25,804 nt of DNA from Methanobacteriota archaeon (lineage in GTDB: Archaea; Methanobacteriota; Methanobacteria; Methanobacteriales; Methanobacteriaceae): assembly GCA_023430285.1 (NCBI GenBank), contig JAEZAV010000022.1, positions 1 to 25,804 of the forward strand, read 5' to 3'. Positions 8,251 to 16,202 of this stretch are shown in pieces; position 1 is the first letter of the stretch; each line of letters opens with the position of its first letter. Under the pieces are notes generated by a model. The model was not told the origin of the DNA. It saw only the letters and a program-made list of their open reading frames with translations, and made no database searches. The position numbers were made by a program, and so were the translations under genes.

Positions 8251-8745
8251 TCATTTCTCAAATTTTCTATTTCTTGATCTCATTAGAACTTCCTGACTCA
8301 CTTCATCCACAATTTCCAGCACATGTTTTTCTTTCATCCACGGTGTGATCCTGGGTTTTAACAATATCTTGGTGTCGCACCGTTTCATATCAGTTGTGTA
8401 GTTGTTTCCAACCATTTTCTTGTACTTCTCATCCAGGGTGGACACGTAGTGATGGGACAAGTTTAGGATGTTGTCTTCATCGAAAAGATTGCTAACTTCG
8501 TCTGTGATATTATTTAACACCGCATTTGCCAGGTTAAAATCATTTATATCAAGGGATAATGGTTTATCAACGGTTCCGGATCTGAGTTGGATCTGGTAGA
8601 GTCCATCCAAGTACTCCTTTATATCTCCGTGCCATTTATGAAACTCTTTGGTTGGGAATATGAGAACATCGTTGTTTCTTAGGAACAGTTGTGGTTGGTA
8701 GAGTAGTATCTGTTTCCTGTCGAGTATACCGTAACTGTAACGCAT
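8251..8745 (-). CDS. Hypothetical protein (164 aa), second of a pair
   Basis: I do not recognise this soluble 164-residue protein. It contains FPTKEFHKWHGDIKEYLDGL in its first third and ends in a basic segment (LMRSRNRKFEK). No signal peptide, membrane segment or metal motif is visible. The start at 8745 is preceded by GGGATG at suitable distance. It follows the 8778-9155 gene after 32 bases, so the two are probably cotranscribed. Both carry a similar phrase, a hydrophobic strand then a Phe/Lys-rich helix (LIFPTKEFHKW here, VVFKRDEFNRIY there), which suggests related folds or partners. Confidence 0.65.
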   Translation of the reverse strand: MRYSYGILDRKQILLYQPQLFLRNNDVLIFPTKEFHKWHGDIKEYLDGLYQIQLRSGTVDKPLSLDINDFNLANAVLNNITDEVSNLFDEDNILNLSHHYVSTLDEKYKKMVGNNYTTDMKRCDTKILLKPRITPWMKEKHVLEIVDEVSQEVLMRSRNRKFEK

Positions 8746-8777
8746 AAAATTAACATCCCACTAAAAATATGGAGGTT

Positions 8778-9155
8778 CTATATTGGAAGCATATCCTTTG
8801 CTGAAAGCTTCCCCTTAGATGCTGCAACTTCGCCACTAATACTTCCAACTGAACTCTCCAGGAATGCATCAAGGTAACACTGTAATGGTTCATTCCTTAA
8901 CAGGGCATCCATGTTTTTATCAATGATATAAACTCGTTCCATAATTTTAGGCCAGTAACCCATCAACTTCCAGCTTTCAGATTCATCGAGGTAGAGATGG
9001 ATCTGGTTAACATGATGGATCTGCTCCATCATGGACCTGTAAATACGATTGAACTCATCCCTTTTAAACACAACAACCTCTTCACGATCCCTAAATATAT
9101 CAGGATTGCTAAGCTCAGCTATCTTTCCCAGTGTCACTCCCTCACTCACTCTCAT
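8778..9155 (-). CDS. Hypothetical protein (125 aa), first of a pair
   Basis: An unrecognised soluble protein of 125 residues. A longer frame opens with TTG at 9206, but the ribosome site GGTGA lies eight bases before the ATG at 9155, so I take MRVSEGVTLGKIAEL as the N-terminus. It contains EEVVVFKRDEFNRIYRSMME and a His-rich HHVNQIHLYL helix. No known catalytic motif is visible. The gene is divergent from the PolB gene with about 140 bases between starts, and it leads into the 8251-8745 gene. A link to replication is only suggested by position. Confidence 0.65.
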   Translation of the reverse strand: MRVSEGVTLGKIAELSNPDIFRDREEVVVFKRDEFNRIYRSMMEQIHHVNQIHLYLDESESWKLMGYWPKIMERVYIIDKNMDALLRNEPLQCYLDAFLESSVGSISGEVAASKGKLSAKDMLPI

Positions 9156-9254
9156 TATAAATTCACCTTCCCCACTCTTTGGATAAGAGTACAATATGAT
9201 ACTCAAAGGTCATGGAAATTGAGGTAGAGAGCATATGAGAAGTAATACAACCTT

Positions 9255-9268
9255 GAAAAGGTATATTA
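9255..9268 (+). promoter_or_regulatory. BRE/TATA element of the PolB gene
   Basis: GAAAAG followed by GTATATTA is centred about 30 bases before the ATG at 9295, and no Shine-Dalgarno lies before that ATG. The transcript is likely leaderless or nearly so. Confidence 0.5.
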
Positions 9269-9294
9269 CCAATGCAGAATAAAGTAAATCCCAT

Positions 9295-11034
9295 ATGGAG
9301 ACTAAAAAATTCGTGCTCTTAGACATTGATTACATCACACAGAAGGGTGAAGCAGTCATAAGACTATTTGGCAGACAGATTGGAGAAAACAATGGAACCA
9401 TAACAGCACACCACAAAACCTTCAAACCATACATATACATCCAAACAGACAACCAAAAAACCTGTGAAAACCAACTAAGCAAACTAAACCTTTCAAACAT
9501 TGAAACAGTAACAAAAGAGGACAACGGAAAAACCAGAGACTTCCTAAAGCTCACCCTGAAACATCCCCACGACACCCACAAATTAAAAAAGGAACTAAAA
9601 AACATGGAATCTGTGGGGGAAATAAGGGAATACGACATACCATTTTACAGAAGATACCTAGTTGACAATGGACTCAACCCCATGAACATACTGGAAGTTC
9701 ATGGCAAAACCATGAAAACCCTAGACAACGGAAGGTGTATCTTCGAAATACAAGAAGAACCCATTGGTATGGGATTGTATCCAGGAAAACTCAAATTACT
9801 CAGCTTCAACATCGAAGCAGCCACATCTCATGGAACACCCAATGTCCAGGAAGATCCCATAATCCTGGCGAGTTTTTCAAGTAACCATGGGCTTCAAAGG
9901 ATCATCACCAACCAAAAATCATCCCAAAAATTTGTGGAAACAGTCTCCACAGAGGAAGAACTCATCCAGAGATTTATAGAAACAGTGAACACAGAAGATC
10001 CAGATATCCTTTTAGGTTACAACTCAGACAGGTACGACTTCCCATACTTAACAGGCAGGGCAGAAAAGCTTAACATACCCCTCAAACTAGGGGTGGACGG
10101 ATCTAAACTCAAGATCAGAAACAACGGACGAAGAAATGCTGCAACCATAAGGGGAAGGGTGCACATAGACCTCTACTCAAACCTGCGAAGACACCTGCCC
10201 TTAGAACACCACACCCTTAAAAGGGTTTACAAGGAACTTTTCGGTGCAGATAAAGAGGATATTCCAGACCACGAAGTTTACACAAGCTTCCATGAAGGTG
10301 GTAAACGGTTGGAAACCCTATTTAAATATGTCCTGGCAGATGTTGAGGCAGTCACCAAGATCGGTGAAAAGATGCTGCCCCTGAGCATAGAACTCACCAG
10401 GATAGTTGGCCAACCACTCTTTGATGTTTCACGAATGGGAAGTGGAAAACAGGTGGAATGGTATCTCATAAGAAAGGCCCATGAAACTGGAAGACTGGCC
10501 CCAAACAAGTTTGGAAACTACATAAGGGATGTGGTTGGAGGCTACGTAGAAGAACCTGTACAGGGACTTCAAAAAAACATCCACTACTTCGACTTTAGAA
10601 GCCTGTACCCCAGCATAATTGTAGCTAAAAACATCTCACCAGACACACTCACAGAAAATCAAGACTCACATGTAACACCAGAATTCGGATACAAGTTTAA
10701 AAAAGCTCCACAGGGATTTATTCCATCGGTGGTTGTGGAACTCCTTGAAAACAGGAGAAAGGTCAAAAAAATCATGGCACAAACCACAGACACCCGGGAA
10801 CTCCAAATACTAAACTTCAGACAGGAAGCATTTAAAAGACTCACCAACACCATATACGGACTTTACAATCACAGCACATTTAGATGGTACAGTATAGAAT
10901 GTTCAGAAGCAATAACAGCATGGGGAAGAGACTTCCTCCAAAAAACCATGGAAAAATCTCGTGAACATGGTTTCAAACCATTATATGCAGATACAGATGG
11001 ATTTTATGCAGTGCTTGATGAAATTAAAGAATAG
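9295..11034 (+). CDS. DNA polymerase family B, large subunit of the split PolB
   Basis: The large part of a two-piece family-B DNA polymerase, as described for Methanothermobacter (large subunit about 586 residues; 579 here). The N-terminal domain is followed by a 3'-5' exonuclease domain: Exo I is FNIEA (171-175), Exo II is YNSDRYDFPYL (N243, D248) and Exo III is YVLAD (Y345, D349). The polymerase domain has motif A DFRSLYPSII (433-442), motif B KRLTNTIYG (514-522) and motif C YADTDG (564-569). The protein then stops ten residues after motif C, so the rest of palm and thumb must come from a separate small-subunit gene, not present in the window. The family signature in Exo I is DxE; here the Asp is Asn172 (codon AAC), which should weaken proofreading. 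The coding sequence is less AT-rich than its right-hand neighbour. Confidence 0.94.
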   Translation: METKKFVLLDIDYITQKGEAVIRLFGRQIGENNGTITAHHKTFKPYIYIQTDNQKTCENQLSKLNLSNIETVTKEDNGKTRDFLKLTLKHPHDTHKLKKELKNMESVGEIREYDIPFYRRYLVDNGLNPMNILEVHGKTMKTLDNGRCIFEIQEEPIGMGLYPGKLKLLSFNIEAATSHGTPNVQEDPIILASFSSNHGLQRIITNQKSSQKFVETVSTEEELIQRFIETVNTEDPDILLGYNSDRYDFPYLTGRAEKLNIPLKLGVDGSKLKIRNNGRRNAATIRGRVHIDLYSNLRRHLPLEHHTLKRVYKELFGADKEDIPDHEVYTSFHEGGKRLETLFKYVLADVEAVTKIGEKMLPLSIELTRIVGQPLFDVSRMGSGKQVEWYLIRKAHETGRLAPNKFGNYIRDVVGGYVEEPVQGLQKNIHYFDFRSLYPSIIVAKNISPDTLTENQDSHVTPEFGYKFKKAPQGFIPSVVVELLENRRKVKKIMAQTTDTRELQILNFRQEAFKRLTNTIYGLYNHSTFRWYSIECSEAITAWGRDFLQKTMEKSREHGFKPLYADTDGFYAVLDEIKE

Positions 11035-11040
11035 TCCAAA

Positions 11041-11057
11041 TTTTTTTAAGATTTTTT
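11041..11057 (+). terminator. T-rich terminator after PolB
   Basis: T7 and T6 tracts begin seven bases after the PolB stop codon. Confidence 0.5.
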
Positions 11058-11256
11058 ATAAAATTAGTTTGATTTTTATACTCTTTGAATGAGTGGTTCC
11101 ACTTAAAAAAAATAATCGATTTTTTTTTAATTTCCATTTTAAATATTTCTTAAGTTTAAGAAAACATTATAAAAATAAGATTGATAGACAATTAATTTAT
11201 TAAGTGAAATAGAATATTAATGTAGTAATATAAGCAAGGAAAGGGGTGTATTATTT

Positions 11257-12170
11257 ATGGTGCTTTTTTCAATACATGGAGAAGAGTTAAAAAAGGTTCA
11301 TCGTCTTGATTTTAGATTAGAAAGAGATATTCAAAATGTTACTGAGCATAACATGGACATTATTTTTGGTTTGGATTTTGTAAAATCTGAATTCCAGCTT
11401 AATAATTTGAGAATTGATTCTTTAGCTTACGATGAAGAAACTAATTCATTTGTTATTATTGAATATAAAAGGGATAAAAATTTTAGCGTGATTGATCAAG
11501 GGTATGCATATCTTGCTTTGCTTTTAAATAACAAAGCTGATTTTATTTTAGAATATAATGAAAGAAAAGAAAATTTTTTGAAGAAAAATGATGTAGATTG
11601 GTCACAATCTAGAGTTATATTTATTGCTCCGCAATTTACCAAATATCAGCAACAAGCAATTGAATTTAAAGATTTACCTATTGAATTATGGGAAATAAGT
11701 AAATATACAAACAATACTATACTTTTCAATCAATTAAAATCTCCTGATACAAGTGAATCTATAAATACTGTTAGTTCTAAAAGTGATGTGGTTAAAGAAG
11801 TTGGATCTGTTGTAAAAAAATATACAGAAGATGATCATTTTAAACTTCATTCTGAGGAAATAAAAGAATTGTATGAAGATATTAAGAAAAGAATTTTTGA
11901 TTTAGGAGATAATGTTGAAATTAAACCTTTAAAAGTTTTATTGCATTTAAATCTAACAAAACTTTTGTTGATGTCGAATTTACGAAAAATACGATCAAAT
12001 TATGGTTAAATTTAAAGAAAGGAATGTTAAAAGATCCAAAAAATTTAGCAAGAGATGTTTCAAACAAGGGCCATCATGGAAATGGGGACTACGAAATTAC
12101 TTTAACACTTGAAGAAGATTTGAATTATGTAATGACTCTTATTAAACAATCTTATGAAATAAATTCTTAA
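11257..12170 (+). pseudogene. PD-(D/E)XK / DUF5655-type protein, broken by a -1 frameshift
   Basis: The N-terminal part looks like a restriction-endonuclease fold: RIDSLAYDE (D54) then FVIIEYKRD (E69, K71) and DQGYAYL (Q81). The first frame runs to TAA at 12007-12009 (250 aa), but its last 25 residues are nonsense for the family. In the next frame, from about 11936, the DNA reads FIAFKSNKTFVDVEF, then TIKLWLNLKKGMLKDP, then GHHGNGDYEIT and a final helix to a TAA at 12168-12170. This is the tail of DUF5655-type proteins. Adding one A to the AAAA at 11931-11934 joins both frames into about 304 residues. The break may be a sequencing error, a real mutation or recoding. A GGGGTG ribosome site lies eight bases before the ATG. 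The gene is clearly more AT-rich than PolB, which fits transfer. The role is unknown; a DNA- or RNA-binding nuclease is plausible. Confidence 0.8.
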
Positions 12171-12346
12171 ATTTTTGGATGAGAGTTCCTGTCGAAGAGT
12201 GAAACATAAAACTGGTCTAAGAGATGATTCGATTTCACAACAGAATCTTCAACATATTCCAAATAAATCTCAGATATTAATTTTTTATAAATATCTAATC
12301 TATCCAATCTATTATTACAGACTATCCTTATACAAGGGCATAACAT
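12167..12346 (-). CDS. Possible small protein (59 aa)
   Basis: A frame of 59 codons runs on the minus strand between the DUF5655-type gene and the ARPP-1-like gene, overlapping the former's stop by four bases. Its middle (RLDRLDIYKKLISEIYLEYV) looks like a normal amphipathic helix rather than random translation of AT-rich DNA, but the start (MLCPCIRIVC) is odd and there is no ribosome site. A TATA-like ATATTTAAAA lies about 35 bases upstream. It may be a relic or chance. Confidence 0.22.
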   Translation of the reverse strand: MLCPCIRIVCNNRLDRLDIYKKLISEIYLEYVEDSVVKSNHLLDQFYVSLFDRNSHPKI

Positions 12347-12396
12347 GATTCTTATTAAAAAAATGGAATTAATTTTTAAATATTAACACATTTTTT

Positions 12397-13389
12397 TTAA
12401 ATCCCCCTTAGATTTGCACGTACCGTTGATCTGGCCATGCCTCCAATTTCACCATCTTCAACTTCGAGACTTTTAAAGAATGAAGCATGGATGAGTTCAT
12501 TGTTGAAGACCAGTGCAGAGCCTATGTAGAGGCCACTCGCAAATCTGTGATCAAAACCGTATCCAACTGACTCATTTTTAGATTCATCACATTCCCTGAT
12601 GTCTTCAATGAATTTATGGGCAACTTCAATGTTTATATTTGGGGATGTTTTTTTATTGTCCTGAAGCATGGAATCCAGGGCGTAGCTTTCAACAAGTTTC
12701 TTGTGGAGAACTTTGTAGGCTGATTTATTTGAGATGATGTCTAATCCCATTATTTCACCGTTAATAAAGACTAGAAGTCCGGTTTGACCTTCAACCACTT
12801 TAAAGGTTTCTAAGTAGTCGGTCAGATCATCTTTGAATTCATCGTAGATATCAGTCATGGCACTGGTTGGGGAATGTAGATCTGTTTTCCTTTCGATTTC
12901 ATGGATGGCGTTCCAAAGTTCGCCCTGATCTGAGAAGTGTTGCCCATGTTCTTCAACAGATTTCTTCACAGAGACAGATTTCAAATTTCTGAGTTTGGAA
13001 TGTGCCAGCCTGCTTGAATCCTGAAATTTTCGGGATTTATAACTCCACCTTCCCTGTTCAACACAGCTCACAGGAATCACTGTTAAAGATCTTTCCTTTA
13101 AAAGTATGGTGGTGTTTACAATTCGGTTCTGCTTTGCACCCACCAGTTCCTCCCCATCAAGGATAAGCACAGGAACATCGGCACTGTTATGAACCTTTAA
13201 CTCAGAAACAGTTCCCATTTCATTCATTTCAGATATTTCCACCAGATCAGCCTTCAAAGCATTTGTTAAAGTCATGTAATGAAGTTCGGATTCATGGTTG
13301 CTAAAAACTGGTAAAACAGCCATGGATCCCTGGTGTTGGATTTCTCCAAATTTCAGTTCCTCAAAGTATTCGGTTAAATCAGCATTCAT
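12397..13389 (-). CDS. ARPP-1 (DUF6569)-like protein
   Basis: A soluble 330-residue protein that I place in the ARPP-1/DUF6569 family, found next to ADP-ribosylglycohydrolase and phosphatase-type genes in many prokaryotes and of unknown activity. The typical block is LILDGEELVGAKQNRIVNTT followed by VIPVSCVEQGRWSY. The C-terminal part (SGLYIGSALVFNNELIHASFF) also looks like the family. A central region with FINGEIMGLDI resembles an Ig-like or nucleotide-binding turn but I see no Walker motif. The ATG at 13389 has GTGAT seven bases before it. No ADP-ribosylation gene is adjacent here; the next gene on the same strand is a lipoprotein more than 130 bases upstream. Confidence 0.72.
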   Translation of the reverse strand: MNADLTEYFEELKFGEIQHQGSMAVLPVFSNHESELHYMTLTNALKADLVEISEMNEMGTVSELKVHNSADVPVLILDGEELVGAKQNRIVNTTILLKERSLTVIPVSCVEQGRWSYKSRKFQDSSRLAHSKLRNLKSVSVKKSVEEHGQHFSDQGELWNAIHEIERKTDLHSPTSAMTDIYDEFKDDLTDYLETFKVVEGQTGLLVFINGEIMGLDIISNKSAYKVLHKKLVESYALDSMLQDNKKTSPNINIEVAHKFIEDIRECDESKNESVGYGFDHRFASGLYIGSALVFNNELIHASFFKSLEVEDGEIGGMARSTVRANLRGI

Positions 13390-13521
13390 ACTAAAATCAC
13401 ACCCTTAATTCTTTTATTTTGAAATTCAAATATTTCTCGGGAATATTATCTCCAAAAACCAATCATACATACAACAGGTTAAGAAAAAAAATTAAAAAAA
13501 ATTGAATTGTAGATTCTTTTT

Positions 13522-13959
13522 TTATTTCGTCATGTTTACTGTGGCATGGTATATTGCATCTGATGTGTCTCCACCACTAAACACGGAATCAAATATGTAA
13601 ACATCTACCTTTGCAGGTGTACCTTTATCGTAGAGTGAATCCATACCATTTACCTTGTAAACCTGGCCTGCAGTTACGTTGTTGATGTTCCATACAAGTG
13701 GAGATTTTTCAATGATTGCACCGCTTGAATCGTACCATACAGTGGCCATTTCAAGGTAACCTATATCTTTGTTTGGTACCACAACTGCATTGATATCGTA
13801 GCCTCCATAGCCCGATGATTTCACAGTCAAATTGGTGACATTTATTTTTGGCTGGTCCGATGTGCTGTTACCACTACTTGTACAGCCACTCACACCCACC
13901 ACACCTAAAACAATTAACACTCCCAATACTAAACTAATGTTTTTTAAACCCCATTTCAT
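13522..13959 (-). CDS. Lipoprotein with a single beta-sandwich domain
   Basis: A 145-residue lipoprotein. The signal peptide (LGVLIVLGVVGV) ends in SGC-TSS, a good lipobox with Cys26. A Ser/Thr/Asn linker follows, then one beta domain: INVTNLTVKSSGYGGYDINA, EMATVWYDSSGAIIEKSP, and KVDVYIFDS. This is the layout of the FxLYD-type domain, with a strand, a turn (WYDSSGAII) and a VxVYIFD strand. No enzymatic residue is visible. Ribosome site GGGGTGA lies six bases before the ATG. It stands 45 bases before the zinc-ribbon membrane gene's end on the same strand, so cotranscription is possible. Confidence 0.75.
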   Translation of the reverse strand: MKWGLKNISLVLGVLIVLGVVGVSGCTSSGNSTSDQPKINVTNLTVKSSGYGGYDINAVVVPNKDIGYLEMATVWYDSSGAIIEKSPLVWNINNVTAGQVYKVNGMDSLYDKGTPAKVDVYIFDSVFSGGDTSDAIYHATVNMTK

Positions 13960-14004
13960 CTCAATTCACCCCTAAACCAAATGTTTTATGATTAACAAAA
14001 AGAT

Positions 14005-14400
14005 CTATTTCCTTAAAACTGCTAATAAACCAGCTAAACCTAAGAGCACAGCACCTAGAACACCGAATAATGATATGCTGATTAGAAGCCACACTGCACT
14101 TACAATTAGGATGATTCCTCCCCATTTGGGATTCTGCAATACGTAGGCAGATCCTATTAAACCCACTATGGATGCTATAACTGCACTTACACCTAGACTT
14201 GCAACACTGGGTGCAAAAGCCGAGAACATCAGGGCAAAAACTCCTCCTAAAAGTCCGAAAATGCCTCCAAGTATTCCTAGCACGAGTTCAACTGTTCTGG
14301 AAGTCTTCTTAATTTCAACACTATCCATTGATTCACCACATTTTTTACAGAATGTAGCACCATCAGTATTTTCACTTCCACATTTTTTACAATATGTCAT
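14005..14400 (-). CDS. Zinc-ribbon membrane protein
   Basis: A 131-residue protein. A larger frame opens at 14571, but GAGGTGA five bases before the ATG at 14400 makes MTYCKKCGSENTDG the start; the extra N-terminus would overlap the divergent gene. Residues 4-22 are a zinc ribbon (CKKCG and CKKCG, 15 residues apart). After a short linker come three or four hydrophobic segments (VLGILGGIFGLLGGVFALMF, VSAVIASIVGLIGSAYVL, GGIILIVSAVWLLISISLF, VLGAVLLGLAGLLAVL). Zinc ribbons fused to such membrane domains are common in methanogens; no function is known. The start region is divergent from the 14544 gene. Confidence 0.8.
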   Translation of the reverse strand: MTYCKKCGSENTDGATFCKKCGESMDSVEIKKTSRTVELVLGILGGIFGLLGGVFALMFSAFAPSVASLGVSAVIASIVGLIGSAYVLQNPKWGGIILIVSAVWLLISISLFGVLGAVLLGLAGLLAVLRK

Positions 14401-14543
14401 ATATTCACCTCTAATTAACATTAAACATATGATATATTTAATGTTTACTATTGACAAAAAATGTAAAAAATTATAATGTACATAAAACATATACAAAGAT
14501 AAATTAAAACAATGACAAGAAAAGTAAAAACCAAAAATTAAGG

Positions 14544-15176
14544 GTGATTCAAATATTTGTAACCAAAACATTCGATAAATTAGTAAAATACGTACTAAAA
14601 ACCTATGATATAGATACCAGCTTCAAAGTCGTAGTACTGGATGAAACAGAATCACAAACATTTTTCAATGAAAGAATCAGTTATGGTAGGTATTTAGATG
14701 AATATTTGGGTGCAGTAACTAAATTTCAGGAACATGGCAGCGAACCAGACTCGTTCATAGCCTGTGAGATACCCTGCAAAACCAATCAAACCAACATTAA
14801 AAAAATCAAGGAGGAACTAAATCCAGACGAAATAAAAACCTTCAACTCAACAACCAAATTCATGCAGCGATTATTCCAATCCTACGAAGTTGAACATCTC
14901 ATACTCCTTAACGATGAAAACTTTTCAAGCGTTATAAACGTAAAAAGACCCAATATCTTGGCACATGAAACCTACCACATCATGGAGTATGAAACCTACG
15001 ATCAAACACATACCGGAGACGAAATCGATGAATACGCCCAGAAACTGGTGGAACTCTACTACATATCATTAAAAGATGACGAAATTGAGGGGGAATACGA
15101 TAAGATATGTTCAACAAAAAAGGGAAACAGAAAATATGGTAGATTAAGAATAATCACCAAATTTCACATGAAATAA
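14544..15176 (+). CDS. Hypothetical protein with an HExxH motif (possible metallopeptidase)
   Basis: An unrecognised soluble protein of about 210 residues. Residues 141-145 read HETYH inside ILAHETYHIMEYE, the form of a zinc metallopeptidase helix, and GDEIDEYAQKLVE downstream offers acidic residues (E160, E163) as a possible third ligand. There is no signal peptide, so the protein should be cytoplasmic. A conserved family cannot be named. The start is unclear: GTG at 14544 lies within the Shine-Dalgarno AGGGTGAT (14541-14548), and the in-frame codon at normal distance is ATA (14553). The gene is divergent from the zinc-ribbon membrane protein and isolated downstream by an eight-T tract. Confidence 0.7.
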   Translation: MIQIFVTKTFDKLVKYVLKTYDIDTSFKVVVLDETESQTFFNERISYGRYLDEYLGAVTKFQEHGSEPDSFIACEIPCKTNQTNIKKIKEELNPDEIKTFNSTTKFMQRLFQSYEVEHLILLNDENFSSVINVKRPNILAHETYHIMEYETYDQTHTGDEIDEYAQKLVELYYISLKDDEIEGEYDKICSTKKGNRKYGRLRIITKFHMK

Positions 15177-15208
15177 TGAAACCATTGGCAAGATTAGATT
15201 CAACTGTC

Positions 15209-15216
15209 TTTTTTTT
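15209..15216 (+). terminator. T-run terminator
   Basis: Eight T residues 33 bases after the stop codon of the HExxH gene. Confidence 0.45.
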
Positions 15217-15473
15217 AGAAGTACTTACTTTAAAATTCAACTTCCTCATTTATTTAAGGTTTTTAAGAGATTTTGATGAGTTAACTGTTTCAACGATAAG
15301 TTCTCATTTTGTAAAGGATTTCAAAAGAGAATTTCCTATTTTATAATAACTAGGAGCAATATAATAATATTAAGAAAAATTTCCTTACAATCAAAAAGAA
15401 CATTTCAGGTTAGTTGTCTGTAATTTAGATGATAACGTGTCTGAAACTTTTGAAAAATGGAGGAGGTTATTAT

Positions 15474-15842
15474 ATGGTTGAAATAAAGTGGACCTCAGTG
15501 AGGAGAGGCCTAATAATATCATTAATACTGTGGGCCATACTCCGAGATATTGCAGGTGATGCTGGGGGTATAATTGGATTTTTCATTGCAACAGCATACG
15601 TAGGATACAATGTTGGAGAAGGTTATAAGAATGGAGCAATTCACGGTGCCCTTGTTGGTGTTGTTGGCGGGGTTGTAGGCACCCTGATAATAGTAATATT
15701 ATACCTCCTGGGATTTGGTGCCCTTGCAAAAGAATTATGGCCAGTCACAAGCTTATTACAGGCCATTATAGCCATAATCATATACGCCCTAATTGGAGCT
15801 GTAGGGGGTACAATAGGCTCAATTTTCAAGAGAACACCCTAA
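15474..15842 (+). CDS. DUF5518-type membrane protein
   Basis: A 122-residue integral membrane protein. An earlier ATG at 15429 is in frame, but GGAGGAGGT ends seven bases before the ATG at 15474, so MVEIKWTSVRRG is the better start. Four hydrophobic segments follow: GLIISLILWAILR, GGIIGFFIATAYVGYNVGEG, ALVGVVGGVVGTLIIVILYL and AIIAIIIYALIGAVGGTIGS. The paired glycine patterns in the second and fourth, with a short KNGAIHGA link, fit the DUF5518 family, common in Methanobacteriales and of unknown function. It is monocistronic and followed by T tracts. Confidence 0.75.
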   Translation: MVEIKWTSVRRGLIISLILWAILRDIAGDAGGIIGFFIATAYVGYNVGEGYKNGAIHGALVGVVGGVVGTLIIVILYLLGFGALAKELWPVTSLLQAIIAIIIYALIGAVGGTIGSIFKRTP

Positions 15843-16202
15843 ACCAACAATTTTTCCATTTTTTTTAATCTGTGGAGTAAAAGATCAGTAGTTTTTTCCT
15901 TTTAATCAGTATTTTAATGATAATTATGTAGCCTTTGGTGCATATCACATATTTAATTTGGATCTTCAAAATTAAACAGTAATCAACCCTACAATAATCG
16001 TCTGATTTATATTAATTTTTTTTAATGATTAAAAATATGATAAATTCAACTTTAAATAGAAAATATGATAGATTAAGGATCATAACCTCAGTTGGGTGAA
16101 TATAACTCGATCATATATGAAATGGAACTATTTTAACAATAATTTTACTAAAATTTATAAAGGAGTTTAATTATAACTATTTAAAAATGGGGGGTTAATT
16201 AA
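15843..16202. other. AT-rich spacer with a possible short gene relic
   Basis: No gene is seen in these 360 bases. T tracts at 15851-15866 probably end the preceding transcript. At about 16054-16090 the sequence AGAAAATATGATAGATTAAG differs by one base from the end of the HExxH gene (15131-15150), and continues as RLRIIT in the same frame before a stop, so it may be a relic of a related gene. ATTTATAAAG at about 16153-16162 lies some 45 bases before the next ATG and could be its TATA box. Confidence 0.4.

Noticed and set aside
9156..9206. Longer start (TTG at 9206) of the first gene of the unknown pair
   Set aside because: The ribosome site GGTGA precedes ATG 9155, not the TTG.
14401..14571. 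N-terminal extension of the zinc-ribbon membrane protein to 14571
   Set aside because: A clear GAGGTGA site before ATG 14400 and the zinc ribbon directly after that ATG show the true start; the extension would overlap the divergent gene.
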